DNA from: Sciurus carolinensis | Taxonomy: Eukaryota > Chordata > Mammalia > Rodentia > Sciuridae | Assembly (NCBI RefSeq): GCF_902686445.1 | Contig: NC_062218.1 | Span: 18,529,515-18,593,514, forward strand | DNA: 64,000 bases | Direction of reading: 5' to 3' | Shown here: piece after piece, positions 12,850 through 23,400 of the stretch | How the letters are laid out: the number at the start of each line of letters is the position of its first letter | Numbering within the stretch: position 1 is the stretch's first letter | The notes under the pieces: generated by a model | Told to the model about the DNA's origin: nothing | What the model saw: the letters and a program-made list of their open reading frames with translations, nothing else | Database searches by the model: none | Translations under genes and position numbers: made by a program

Positions 12850-13439
12850 GGACCAAATACCTGCATCACTGGTCTGCAGTGCTTCCTAAAGAATGCATAT
12901 ATGAATGGTTAGTTTGGGGTCACAAAAACCAATTTTTTTCTAGTTATTGTAGTTGAGGAAATACAATATACTGTACATGTATGTATAAAATTAACTTATT
13001 AACATGCACATAGCTATAGTAATGTATACTGAAAATAAAATTATAGAGCAATATGTATCAATTAATGAAGCATTGGCCTAAGTATTGTATATTACAGCAG
13101 ATTTGAGGAGGAATTTTAGCTATAAGCAAGCAGGGATTTGGATTATATAGCTGATTGTTATTCCTTCAGTATTTAATAATTAAAAGTATATTTATTAAGC
13201 ACAGTTGGAAAACCTTATAATGGATGAATAGATTGCAGAGATGAATGACACTCAGGAGATTTCAGGGTGCATGTGGGAACAATATTCCCTTTAAGAGTTA
13301 TAGTACTGGGGTAAGTGCCACACTGAGAGGGGGGGGGACACAGTGTCCAGAGAGGATCGCTATTGTATTTCTAGAGATGCTTGAGAAGGGTTTATGACAG
13401 ATGTGTAGTAGACCTTGTGCACAAGTTTTCTGAACACCT

Positions 13440-14060
13440 CCACCCTTCTTAAAGTTGAAGAAGTTGGGAAATTAAAACAAATCAAAGTAAGCAATGCAGC
13501 TTCATTTGCTGCAGTGTCCTGAACGCAATTTATACCACGTATCCATCAGATGCCCACGATCAGACCTGAAGGATGAAGTAAGTCAAAGCCCATCTCGCTG
13601 TTGATGATTTTGTCACATAATGTCAAGGAGACAGTAGTATCAGAGGTGGTGGAAGAGAAAGGACTCAGTGTCCTTGTGGGGAGTCACCAGTTCTGTGGAT
13701 ATGACAAGCTTCAGGTTTTGCAGCAGGAGCATCCTCCTGACTTGGGAATGCAGGAATAGCTGTGTGACGTTGAATTCAATAGCCCAGGACATCTCCATGT
13801 CTTCAGCCACAAACATACTTCAGCTGTTTTGTCTATTACAATTGTATATATATCAAATGCAATTTCTGCTGAAGATGCCCACCGTGGTTTCCATTTCCTT
13901 CTCAAAACAATGGACAATGTAGTACCTTAAAAAATCGTTTTTGAAGAAATTCACTGGGTCAACAAAGCTGGAGGAGGAACGAGTTAACAATCTCTACCAC
14001 TTCCTCATCAAAGGGGAGGTGCTAAAGTATGAAGAGCACACATTTTAATCACAGTCTGAG
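13440..14060. other. Unidentified, relatively GC-rich block; possible gene remnant
   Basis: About 600 bp stand out from the AT-rich surroundings in composition. Open frames exist on both strands (13668-13922 plus, 84 codons; 13711-13917 minus, 68 codons), and further stretches are open on the minus strand in other frames. This would fit a decayed processed pseudogene read from the minus strand, but I do not recognise the protein and see no poly(A) tail at the expected end. It could equally be an old LTR or unique DNA. Function is unknown. Confidence 0.3.
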
Positions 14061-14480
14061 TTTTGTTGGTCTGGAACACAAAGCAGTTAGATGAGCCTAT
14101 TAAGAGGACTTTGGTAGTGTTGCAAAGTGGTGACCAAAGTCCTAAAGTTTTATGTCTCGTACAAAGCAGTTTTGATTTTATGTGTAAGCAATCAACCTCA
14201 AGCCAAATGACGTTCCCATCAAGAGTATGTCTCCTGTAAAGTACAGAGCTTAGGAGGATTAAGGTATAGATATCAGAAGCATTTTTTTGTAAGCATGATT
14301 TCTACCTATGACAAGAACATTAATAATTAGAAAGTCCAAATGTACCTGCATTTATGGCATCATTTGCCCTCAAATCTTGTTTATCTCCTCTAATGCTCTA
14401 ATTGTTTTTTCAAATTTGTTTCTTTTTTCTAATGCTGTAATGAAATTTCAAACATTATAAATTTTTATTTAAAAATAAAG

Positions 14481-14712
14481 ATGAACCCAGTGCGTTGGCA
14501 CACACCTATAATCCCAGTGACTTCAGAGATTGAGGCAGGAGAATGGTGAGTTCAAAACCAGCCTCAGCAACAGCGAGGTGAGGTGCTGAGCAACTCAGTG
14601 AGACCCTGTTTCTAAATAAAATACAAAATAGGGCTGGGGATGTGGCTCAGTGGTTGAGTGCTCCTGAGTTCAATCCTTGGTACCCCCCAAAAAATAAAAA
14701 AATAAATAAAAT
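14481..14712 (+). repeat. Dimeric Alu-ID type SINE, well preserved
   Basis: The left half is 'GGCACACACCTATAATCCCAGTGACTTCAGAG...GAGGCAGGAGAATGG'. Then come 'CTCAGTGAGACCCTGTTTCTAAATAAAATAC', the ID half 'GGGCTGGGGATGTGGCTCAGTGGTTGAGTG' and 'CAATCCTTGGTACCCCCC', ending in an (AAATAA)-type tail. Confidence 0.95.
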
Positions 14713-15708
14713 TATAAAACAAAAATAATGGAGAATAAAATGCAAACCTGCTCATCGTTTTTTAATTGTAAAAATATGTATTGGGTTTATGTGGATACCA
14801 GACACTGTAGTAGCTGTGACAGATAGATGTTTATACAGAATATTCTTATAAAATATAACCAAATGAATAAATAATAATTATTGGGTCTAAAAGTTTCTGT
14901 ACCATATAGTTATATATAAGGAAAAGTTGGAACATGTTGAAAGATTTTGATATTGCTCCCCTGATTTGCTTTAGAGTTAAGTACTGATATCACATTCCTG
15001 AGGAAGAGAGAATTCAGCTGAGAACTGATTAACAATGCTTTAATCACCATCCAAGATAGAGGAAACAGTTCCAGGTAGAAAAACTGGAATGGCTAAAAAT
15101 CGTTAAGTGGAGCAGAGTCTAGCTTTCAGATAAACTGAAAAGTTGTGTCAAAATACAGAGATTGAGGGTAAACAAGTACGGCATGAAGCCAGAGGGCAAG
15201 TCAAGAATTGTGGGCCAGGATAGTGCTAAGGATCTGAATATTTCACTAAGCATGGGACCTCTGTAATTAAAAGATTATTGAAAAATGTGGTTCATTACAA
15301 TTTTGAGAATGAATTGAGTGGAATTTCTGAGGAACGAAATGTTCAATGTGGAACAAAGGACTAATTTAAGATCCTTCAATAATTCATGGCTCTTTAAACT
15401 CATATTTATGAAAATTAGAAGAAAAATGAATAGAATTATTTATTAATGAGGATAAATTTTCAACATTTTAAGGTAGATTTGATATAGATAATGACAGGAA
15501 GTAGATGCAAAAACAAATTTCCAGAGTAAGAAAAAAATAGATTTATGAAAACCAAAAGTGAACTGCATTACATTATCTTGAGTATATGTGGATGTGACTT
15601 TTTCAAGAAAGTTAGGAGTTAGGAGTATAGATCTGACCTGGAAATATACATTTCTAAACTTAAAATATAAGTGGGTTTTAAAGCCATGGAAGTGTATGTA
15701 TTTGCCTT
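14713..15708. other. AT-rich sequence, no gene seen
   Basis: I find no recognisable repeat family or exon in this 1 kb. Confidence 0.5.
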
Positions 15709-15768
15709 GGGAGGGAGAAGAAGAAGAAGGGGAAGGAGAAGGAGGAGGAGGAAGAGGAGGAGGGAGAT
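15709..15768 (+). repeat. Purine-rich (GAA/GGA)n low-complexity tract
   Basis: About 60 bases are almost pure A/G with GAA and GGA triplets. A mirror-like polypurine run of this sort can form triplex DNA, but nothing points to a function. Read in two frames it creates the poly-Glu/Gly tail of the frame at 15588-15770 and the poly-Leu part of the antisense frame at 15619-16143. Confidence 0.9.
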
Positions 15769-16038
15769 GATGTAGAACAAAAAGATTAAATGCAAAAAAA
15801 GTTCAAATTTAATTGGCAGACATAGCAAGACAAGGATAAGGAAAAGGATACTGAAAATATATAAAAATAAATATAAATATATATTTATATAAAGAGCAAA
15901 ATAAGAATAGAAAGTTATGGAAGTGAAAGAACTAGAAAAAAAATGGGCCATAAAGAGAAGAATGAAATATTGATGAGAGGATAAAACAGTATTGAGATAG
16001 TCTAACCTACTTAGGTTTGGTTTCTGAATCTTAGCAGG

Positions 16039-16040
<2 letters not shown>

Positions 16041-16073
<33 letters not shown>
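16041..16073 (+). repeat. (GT)n microsatellite
   Basis: About 16 GT units, followed by a decayed 'GTGAGTGTGCATGTGTG' extension to about 16090. It is likely length-polymorphic. Confidence 0.97.
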
Positions 16074-16075
<2 letters not shown>

Positions 16076-16090
16076 TGTGCATGTGTGTAT

Positions 16091-16163
16091 GTTCCTAGGA
16101 ATTGAAGCCACGGCCTGGCATATGATAGGAGGCACTGTACCACTGAACTGCATCCCCAGACTG
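16091..16163 (-). repeat. ID-like SINE, antisense, diverged
   Basis: On the plus strand 'TTCCTAGGAATTGAAGCCACGGCC...GCACTGTACCACTGAACTGCATCCCCAG' is the reverse of the ID/tRNA-like unit (GCTGGGG...GTAGAGTGC...CCTAGG). The tRNA-like boxes are mutated, so this is not a tRNA gene. Confidence 0.7.
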
Positions 16164-16829
16164 TGATTAGTAGTTTTACAATGAAAATCTTCCCAGAGAA
16201 TAATCAAAGTGAGAAGAAAAGTTACAGAAATAGCATATGATTAGCCCAAAAAATATAAGAATAGTTAGGAAATGGATAATATCTTTAAACATGGTAATCT
16301 ATCTGCTCAACATACAATGACTCCTTATTATTTATTTTCAAGTTTAGAAGTAGTGATTATCACTTTTCCAAATCGTTTTATTATCTGTTATGTTGGGAGA
16401 TATACTTATTATTCAAGCAACAAAATGTCATGTACCTTAAGACTCTTTAAACAATTAACCTGAAGACCTGAATATGTCAACCCACTTTCCTATCGATCCT
16501 GACTAACATCAATGAAAGGAAAGAGTCCATTATATGATGAGATTGATTATATAAATAAGTGAATATACCTTCCTCAATTACATCCATAAATTGTGTAAAT
16601 TAGTTTTATTAGAAAAACAAACAAAACATAATAGATAAAGAAATAAAACAAAATGCAGAGAAAAATGTACACCACTTTCATTTTATAATTGCACTTTTTT
16701 ATATTCTTAATTGTATATTTCTTGTTTTCACCTGGGAATTACTTGAATTAAAATATCACCTTACATGCTATAAGAAAAGTTGTGATTAAAGTAAAAATAT
16801 GATTAACTTATATAGAATTGACCCCCTTC
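16164..16829. other. AT-rich sequence, no gene seen
   Basis: The frame at 16272-16463 has no domain. No clear repeat is visible. Confidence 0.5.
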
Positions 16830-17110
16830 AATAATGAAAGTGGCAGAATGAAAGGATTTCTTCCAGGACTGCACCTGTTTACTGCCTGAGATCATCGCTC
16901 TTGGCCACAAATCAATATTGCTTTCTTTCATTCATCAGTGATCATAAAGCTTTTCAATAATTCTAATTTTAAAGAATGATTACAGCAAGTATATAGTCAT
17001 TGATTGCTTAAAGGTTACAGCTAAAATAAGCACAAAGGTAATTTTATTTTTAATGAATGAGCCTATTTGAAAAGTCAAGGATTTTTCCTGCACAAAACTT
17101 TATATAATAA
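16830..17110. promoter_or_regulatory. Candidate conserved non-coding element
   Basis: This is a non-repetitive, non-coding block. It has mixed composition with homeodomain-like TAAT/ATTA cores, 'ATCAATATTG', 'TCATAAAGC' and 'GGCCACAAATCAATATTGC', and lacks decayed-repeat signatures. Such texture is typical of deeply conserved enhancers in gene deserts. It is inference from appearance alone. Confidence 0.25.
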
Positions 17111-17344
17111 GGTTATCTATCTGATTATGTATGAGTTTACATGCATGTATATGTGTTTATGTATATGTTATTTCAGGAACAAATCACACTGTTTGTGTCA
17201 CAGGTGAGAATTTACAATGCTTAATTGAAAATTCTGCTTAACTCAAAGAAGAAATCTTGAAATTTCTAAAATGGTTTTAAATGGGTTACTGAGTTATGAC
17301 ACTATTCAAGACAGGTTCACAATTATTTTTGGTATTTCTCACAT

Positions 17345-17660
17345 CATGATATAGAGTTTAATGTTCTTCCCCTTTAGCGTGAGCTAGGTTGAGTGACTCT
17401 TTTCTAAGAAATGAAATGTCTCAGAATTTGAATGCAACTTCTAAGACAAGCTCATATAAAAAGGAGGGCTTTACCCCTGAGTGAACTCTTGCTGCACACT
17501 GACTATATGTGACTGCCTCCTCTTCTCTCTGACTGTCTCTATTTCTATCACTATCTCTGCCTTACTATGAATCTAGTCACTAGGGTAAATTTTCCAGAAT
17601 ACCTTATCAGTAAAGTCACCTGGAGAACAAGGACCCTGGAAGATTCAAATTACGTGGAAG
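17345..17660 (+). mobile_element. MLT1-like LTR, 5' part, diverged
   Basis: Phrases such as 'GTGAGCTAGGTTGAGTGACTCTTTTCTAAGAAATGAAATG', 'AAGCTCATATAAAAAGGAGGGCTT', 'CTCTCTGACTGTCTC' and 'TGGAAGGGCAGAGAGACTTG' resemble the 5' half of MLT1-type LTRs (GTGAGCTAGACTTAGTGACTC...TATAAAA...CTCTCTCTC). The 3' half is not clear, and another MaLR LTR begins at 17713. Confidence 0.5.
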
Positions 17661-17712
17661 GGCAGAGAGACTTGAGATGACAGTCAACTAACTGAGTAAG
17701 CCTTCTTAGTAG

Positions 17713-18030
17713 TGTGTTATGGAATGTTCACGTCCTTCTTAATTTCACTTGTTGGGATCCTAACATCTAATGCAGTGGTGTTAGGAGGTGGGGCCTTGGG
17801 TAGTTGTCTAAGTCAATCCTCATGAGTGGGAGTGGTGCATTTACAAAGAAATGCTGAAGAACTCCCCACCACATGAGGACAAAGCAAGAGAATAGCGATC
17901 TATGAAACAGGAACTGACCAGGCACCAAATTTGCTGACACCATGATCTTTGTCTTTCCAGACTCTAGAACTCTGAGCAAAAAACTTTGGTTACTTGTGAA
18001 TTATCCAATATAAGGCATTCTGTTAATGAA
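17713..18030 (+). mobile_element. MaLR (MST/MLT1-like) LTR
   Basis: It starts TGTGTTATGGAATG. It contains the diagnostic 'GGTGTTAGGAGGTGGGGCCTTGGG', 'CAATCCTCATGAGTGGGAGTGG', 'CATGAGGACAAAGCAAGAG', 'CATGATCTTTGTCTTTCCAGACTCTAGAACTCTGAG' and 'TTATCCAATATAAGGCATTCTGTTAAT'. These follow the MaLR LTR from 5' to 3'. The antisense frame 17767-17979 is within it. Confidence 0.85.
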
Positions 18031-18964
18031 TTCCAAATGGGCTATGACATACCTTCTAACATTTAGAGGATGCAACAACTTGACTGTAACCTTGACTCAT
18101 GAAAGAAGATGATCAGAATATGCTACCTTGGTGATGTTTCTGGCCTTCTAAAATTGGGTAATAAATATTTGCAACATTGCACTGTTAAGTTTTATGGTAT
18201 ATTTTACCTAAAATCAAATAATACCTGATCATATATAAAAGTTTAATTCAGAGAAAATACAACTGAAATAGTATGTAGCATTAACTGATCATAAAAATCT
18301 CTACTAAAGTGATTTCTATTTTCCTTCTATAAGCCTAGTGATATATCCAGATGAAATAGTCACTTAAACATGTTTGTGTGTTGCAATAATCAGTGTTTGT
18401 TAGTCCAAAACATATCTCTAAGTTGATTTCACTATGTGAAATCTGAATCAAACAAGATGCTTACAATATTTTGACATTATATTCATAGATGAGTATTCAA
18501 AAATCCCTAACACTAAGAGGCTGAAGTAGTTTACAGTATATACTGAAAATATGGCTTCTATTTTTTTTTAATTTTTCTTCCTAAAAAAATGGTTTGCATT
18601 TTTTATATCTTCATTTTTGGGAGGATGGAAGATGATGCCAAATAAAGATGGGGAAATATTTGTTATAGTGTAAGTGCCTTGCAGGAAAGTGAGGGAATTA
18701 AATAGCATTGCAGAAAAAGAAGTAAAGCACGTATAAAAATAAGTAAAAGATCACATGTCACAGTCATCACTTTTCTTCCTATCCTTATGGACAAAATTGA
18801 TGGTGGTAGAAAAGAAAACCACAAGCAGGCAGTGTTTACTTTCTCTCTTGGGATGTTGGTAGGACCCACTATCACATAGTGTCCTCAAACTCACATCTAT
18901 GCAGAATATAAATAAAAATTGTATCAAAGAGTTAGGTAGCTTAACCCCAGTTTAAAATAAGCCT
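18031..18964. other. AT-rich sequence, no gene seen
   Basis: No repeat or gene is recognised. The small minus-strand frame at 18663-18875 has no domain. Confidence 0.5.
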
Positions 18965-19645
18965 ACATTTCTCAGTTCTTCTAAATATATAATCATGTCA
19001 TCAGCAAATAGGAATAGTTTGAGTTCTTCTTTTCCTATGCGTATCCCTTTAATTTCTTTTGTCTATTTGCTCTGACTAGAATTTCAAGGACAATGTTGAA
19101 TAGAAGTGGTGAAAGAGGGCATCCCTGTCTTATTTCAGTTTTTAGGGGGAATGCTTTCAGTTTTTCACCATTTAGAATGATGTTGGCCATGGGCTTAGCA
19201 TAGATGGCTTTTACAATGTTAAGGAATGTTCCCACTATCCCTATGTTTTCTAGTGTTTTGAGCATGAAGGGATGCTGTATTTTATCAAATGCTTTTTCTG
19301 CATCTATCAATATAATCATGTGATTCTTGACTTTAAGTCTATTGATATGGTGAATGACATTTATTGATTTCTGGATGTTGAACCAACCTTGCATCCCTGA
19401 GAAAAAATCCACTTGATCGTGGTGCACTATCTTTTTAATATATTTTTGATTTGCTAAAATTTTGTTGAGAATTTTTGCGTGGATGTTCATTGAGGATATT
19501 GGTCTGAAATTTTCTTTCCTCAATGTGTCTCTGTCTGATTTAGGTATCAGGGTGATGTTGGCTTCATAGAATGAGTTTGTGAGGGTTCCCTTCTCTTCTG
19601 TTTCATGGAATACTTTGAGAAGTATTGGAATGAGCTCTTAAGAAT
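18965..19645 (-). pseudogene. L1 ORF2 reverse-transcriptase fragment (dead LINE-1)
   Basis: This is a piece of the L1 ORF2 reverse-transcriptase domain, which in a live element copies L1 RNA into DNA. A 162-codon minus-strand frame at 19035-19523 contains the RT motifs 'NFRPISSMN', '[14 protein letters not shown]' and '[16 protein letters not shown]', in the correct order. The catalytic FADD motif follows at 18997-19008, but in another frame. A small indel just before 19035 therefore separates it from the rest. Homology runs upstream of the frame to about 19645. Endonuclease, ORF1 and 3' UTR are missing, so this is an internal fragment truncated at both ends. Length is far short of the about 1,275 residues of full ORF2. 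Confidence 0.93.
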
Positions 19646-20465
19646 TGTGATCTTTTACTTGGAACCAAAAGAGGTAATCATAATATTTTAATATTTAACA
19701 TGAATGGCAGATATGAATTATACAATTATTACGTTAACTATAGCATGGAGTTTAGAACAGAAAAGTTCAGCAGAGAATTTATGTAATATCTTCAAGCTAA
19801 TGAAGTAACCCATGTAAAATTGCAGCTTTGAAATGTTGAGTAGAGAAGATGACCAGTGAGCATGTTATTATAATATTTAGAAAGAGCAATCAGTAAGCAA
19901 TGAGAGTAGACAGAATATGTAATTCTAGTGGAAGGGACAGACATCAGAAATAGTCCCTAAGATATTGGTTTGCATAGTGGGATAGACATGATGCAAGTTG
20001 GTGAACTAAGAAGCATCAAACAAGTTCTTGTTACAAAGGGGACATTGGGGATTTAATTTTCTAATGTTGGGTATAGAATGAATGACTTTGAGATTTCCAA
20101 CAGGAGCTCTAATAAAAGAAGTTTTGTACATTTTTCTGAGGTTCAGAAAGGATGCCTGAGTTATAGTGGAGATTGAATTTAGAGTCTTATAATTAATATT
20201 GAAGTGCTCTATGTAAATGCGATTGCCTGTTGAGCACATGGATGGAAAGGAGAAAGGACTAAGAATTGAATTTGAGCTTTCCTTGGCTGCGGATAGGCCT
20301 TGAATCTACAGAGAAGACAGAAGAATCTGAGATGGAGGAGAGACATAAGGTAAAGATGACATCATAGAAGAAAAACCATCTTTTTTGTTGGAGTTTTTGT
20401 TCAACATGAATAAGTGATGTCCAAAGATCAACTGACTTTCTGCCCCCAGAAAAACAAAACAAAAC

Positions 20466-20468
<3 letters not shown>
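19646..20468. other. Unique-looking sequence, no gene seen
   Basis: The minus frame at 20006-20239 (77 codons) shows no known domain. I saw no repeat other than the adjoining CA run. Confidence 0.45.

Positions 20469-20508
<40 letters not shown>
20469..20508 (+). repeat. (CA)n microsatellite
   Basis: Twenty uninterrupted AC units are preceded by AAAAC repeats (20452-20468). Two antisense frames (20259-20504 and 20306-20554) are artefacts that read the repeat as Cys-Val. Confidence 0.98.
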
Positions 20509-20511
<3 letters not shown>

Positions 20512-20987
20512 CATTTGTCTTAGAAACATTAGTAGAATTTACAAGTTTTGCCATGGTAATATTATAGTCATGGAAACTAAGTAGATATGGATTAAGGATC
20601 TGAAGAGTAGGGGAAATAGAATTAGTGGGTAAGGAGCTCTTTGATAAGCTTGGTTGTTGACATGAGGTGAGATGTAGAGAGTTTTATCTTTCAAATGAAG
20701 TGACTTAAAAGTAAATGATAAGTGTCAGTGTCAGAGAAAGAGGTTAACCATTTAAGAGAAAGAAGGAGCAAGAGATTTCAGGATTTCTGAGAAGTTAGTA
20801 CAAAATTCGAATTTGGGTGGAGAGGATTACATCACATACCAAAGGAGTTACAACGTATAAGGGCTTGGGGTTCACTACCAGAAGCAAAGCAAATAGGAAG
20901 AGAGCTGAAGTGACAAAGTTGCAAAGAACCTCTCAGAAAATGTTGCTGGCTTTTGTGAAGCTGCCTTCATAAAATTGTGGTGGTTCC
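20509..20987. other. Unique-looking sequence, no gene seen
   Basis: Purine-rich stretches, with no recognised element. Confidence 0.45.
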
Positions 20988-21640
20988 TGCTGGGGTCCAG
21001 CCCTAGCAGGGAGGGTAGTGGGAGTAGGCGTCGGCGTGGTGGAGAACAAAGCAACACAAACTCAAGGAATGGATGCTAAGTTCTAAATTTTATTTTTCCC
21101 AGTCAGCTTTTTATACATTAAAAGGTAGACAGTTACACATGTTTTTACAGAATAAGAAAAGGTCACAAGGAGAAAAAAAAAATATTTTGTATAATCATTA
21201 CTAGACTAGACAATGAAGTATTCTAATTATTCTAGTAATTATTTACTTGTGATAACCTATAACTAAACAAAAAGACATATTAATATTTAACTAATCATAA
21301 AGGTTAAAGCAAGCTCAGCAGGGTTGAGTAAACGTCAGTCGTGTGACTACTGCTATTGTTAATAAATGCTAGACAGTTTAAGCTAACAATAATATGATAT
21401 CATCTTATACTGTGTGAACTTAACATTGGGGAGCCCTTTATTTCTTCTGTTCCTGGTAATCCTTCCTGATGGGGTTGGAGTTATTTGCCTACGTGCTTCA
21501 GGTCGTCTGAGAGTAGTCAACATGGGATCGGCAGCTAGAATCTGTTTTTGTATTTTCTCATAGCAATCTTGGTTACTCAGAGTTTCATTGCAAATGACTA
21601 AATCTGAAATCACTGTTCCATTAGAAGTCTGGTTTTTATG
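20988..21640 (-). mobile_element. Class II-like endogenous retrovirus LTR, copy A
   Basis: The plus-strand edge is 'TGCTGGGGTCCAGCCCTAGCAG', nearly identical to the edge of copy B at 22390. On the minus strand there is a TATA box (TATAAAAAGC, 21106-21115) and a polyadenylation signal (AATAAAA, 21088-21094) about 12 bases beyond it. This compact spacing is typical of betaretrovirus-like (ERV2/ERVK) LTRs. The high-coordinate border near 21640 is estimated by alignment to copy B. CpG-rich R/U5 sequence is at 21005-21050. Confidence 0.7.
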
Positions 21641-21778
21641 TTTTAACCCTGGTTCTGTTAAGACCCCTGTTTTCAGGGAAAACACATAAAATATTAATAG
21701 TAAACCTTCACATATTAAGCAAGCAAGGAAGGAAAGCCCACAACTCAAATTCCCAACAAGATGAGACTTTGCAAACAT
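21383..21778 (-). CDS. Short membrane-type open frame at the 3' end of retroviral copy A
   Basis: This 131-codon frame runs from the region upstream of the LTR into U3 of copy A. Residues about 13-34 form one hydrophobic segment ('LSFLACLICEGLLLIFYVFSL'). Two possible N-glycosylation sites follow (NQT/NGT near residue 50 and NET near 64), then a basic Arg-rich stretch around 90-115. The related copy B shows a similar 'M-x-AK-x-H' start, a hydrophobic run and a 'CNE-S/T-L' block, but is broken by stops. It could be the end of a decayed env (anchor plus tail) or an accessory-type frame. I do not recognise it confidently and there is no proof that it is translated. Confidence 0.35.
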   Translation of the reverse strand: MFAKSHLVGNLSCGLSFLACLICEGLLLIFYVFSLKTGVLTEPGLKHKNQTSNGTVISDLVICNETLSNQDCYEKIQKQILAADPMLTTLRRPEARRQITPTPSGRITRNRRNKGLPNVKFTQYKMISYYC

Positions 21779-21860
21779 CTTTACTACTCAGCAGAATCCT
21801 TGTCAAGCACTGAGGGGATTGTAGGTGGTTTACCCGGTTCCAATATGCCCCATTTTGTTC
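21641..21860 (-). mobile_element. Retroviral 3' internal sequence of copy A
   Basis: Minus-strand sequence here aligns by eye with 23140-23330: shared 'CAGTGCTTGACAA(A/G)GAT', 'GATG(A/T)TTGCAAAG' and 'CTTAA' blocks. It is therefore the region just upstream of the LTR in the same family. The frame 21708-22085 covers part of it and continues into unrelated sequence. Confidence 0.6.
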
Positions 21861-22389
21861 TCCAGAATTTAGTGTTTCTTTTGTTGGTTGGTTTGGTTTG
21901 GTTTGATGTGAGGTAGAGGAAAACAAACTTAGAGCCTTTGCAAGAATGTTACTGAAATGAGAGACCACACATGTAAATGAAATAAATAAGCAACTAAAGG
22001 TAGGGAAAGACTGGCAGTTTAGAGGAAAATAGAAGTATATGTGATTTTGAAGTTGGAGTGAAGCAGAAAAAAAGCAAAATAGCATACTAAAATGACAGAC
22101 TATAACAACGAGAAGGGGAAATTTAACCTACAAGTCCCTTGAAAAGAAAAGGGGGTGAAGCAGTTTCACTGTGCAGTGATTACCTCCTTATCTGGATCCA
22201 GAGACACATTCATACACAGCAAGATTTATGAAGCATGTTTATTACTTATACATAGGCAGCAAGGAACAACAGAAGCCTAGGATTCATTATGAGTTAGGCC
22301 TTTCAGATGCAGAAACCTGCCCAACACAGACTGAGCTTCAAGCACATACACCCCACTTGCACCACAAATGAAGGACCCTGAAAGACCAC
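21861..22389. other. Sequence between the two retroviral tails, unassigned
   Basis: It contains a (GGTTT)n-like run at 21885-21906. From 22190 to 22389 'GGATCCAGAGACAC...GTTTATTACTTATACATAGG' could be part of another antisense LTR, but I cannot place it. There is no primer-binding site next to LTR copy B. Confidence 0.4.
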
Positions 22390-23130
22390 TGCCGGGGTCC
22401 AGCCCTAGCAGGAGTCCGTGGGTTCCACACAGGTAAACGGGGCGTGGGGAGACAGCGTCGGCGATGGATGGAGAATGAAAGCCACAGACTCTAGTTCTGG
22501 TGCAATCAATCCCACTTTATTCTGGGGAAGGCTGGGTTTATATACATTTTTCTTCAGGCTATAATGGCAGTCTTGTGGTTAATATTAAAGAAGTTTCCAA
22601 AGCATAGGCAGAAAACAGCAACCTTACAGATTATCCTTAACTAATCACAATTGTTTTAAGACTATCTAACTACGTTGATGAGCTAATACAATGTTTATTT
22701 CCTTAATATCTAAACTCTATGTGACCTAAGACTATTCTTATTATTCTCGCGGTTAAAGTGATAGACAAGTAATCTCATGTGACCATCTCTACTAGGTCCA
22801 TCTGGTTAATATCTAAATTGCTGAGTTAAGGGCTACAGGAGGGCAGCGGTCCCAATGGTTATTGTGTACCAATGTTTATTATAGGGGTGACATATTCTTT
22901 GTAGGAAGGAAGGAATGTTGTGAAACCTTATTCTCTTACCTCACCACCACACATAAACAAAACCATTGTTAGAATTTAACCAGCCTGTTGGAGACAAAGG
23001 CAAATCTATAACTATTTTCTCCAGAGGCTTTCAGGGACTCATTGCACGGTTGCAAAATTATTTTTGACTTTGTTAGTGGTAAAGACCCATTGTTTTTCAG
23101 ATTGTAGGTAGTATTTTCTGGAATTTTTGT
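22390..23130 (-). mobile_element. Class II-like endogenous retrovirus LTR, copy B
   Basis: The plus-strand edge is 'TGCCGGGGTCCAGCCCTAGCAG'. On the minus strand lie a TATA box (TATATAAACC, 22535-22544) and AATAAA (22516-22521), with a CpG-rich R/U5 at 22393-22475. A purine-rich run at 23135-23156 (minus strand AAGGGGATGAGGGG) would serve as the polypurine tract and sets the estimated U3 border. An alternative shorter LTR would end at 22953, where TGTGGTGG appears on the minus strand. Confidence 0.7.
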
Positions 23131-23400
23131 TGTATTCCCCTCATCCCCTTAAGCAATCCGTTCAGACTGAAATGAGTGATATATTATCAGAAAAAAAACA
23201 GCAGAAAAAACACCATGCTCCGGAGCAAAACATCCGGCAACTCCTTTTAGGATGAGCCTTTGCAATCATCCTCCAGAGGATCTTTGTCAAGCACTGGATG
23301 GAATTCCGGACGCCCCCACAGACCACCTGGACTAAGGTCTGTATCTTGGGATCACAGGAATCACTGGACTGAAGCAGCAAAGGACATCCTGTTTTTCACA
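23131..23400 (-). mobile_element. Retroviral 3' internal sequence of copy B
   Basis: A 72-codon minus frame at 23162-23380 includes 'QCLTKILWRMIAKAH', matching 'QCLTRILL' in copy A at the DNA level. It then enters a hydrophobic Cys/Phe-rich run and stops before the LTR. It probably derives from the region between pol/env and the LTR. It is not a functional gene. Confidence 0.5.

Noticed and set aside
15619..16143. 174-codon minus-strand frame, the longest in the window
   Set aside because: It is built from a reversed GT microsatellite (His-Thr repeats), AT-rich Phe/Ile/Tyr runs and the reversed GAA/GGA tract (poly-Leu). No domain and no gene context.
20259..20554. Two minus frames with repeated Cys-Val
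   Set aside because: They are direct translations of the CA microsatellite.
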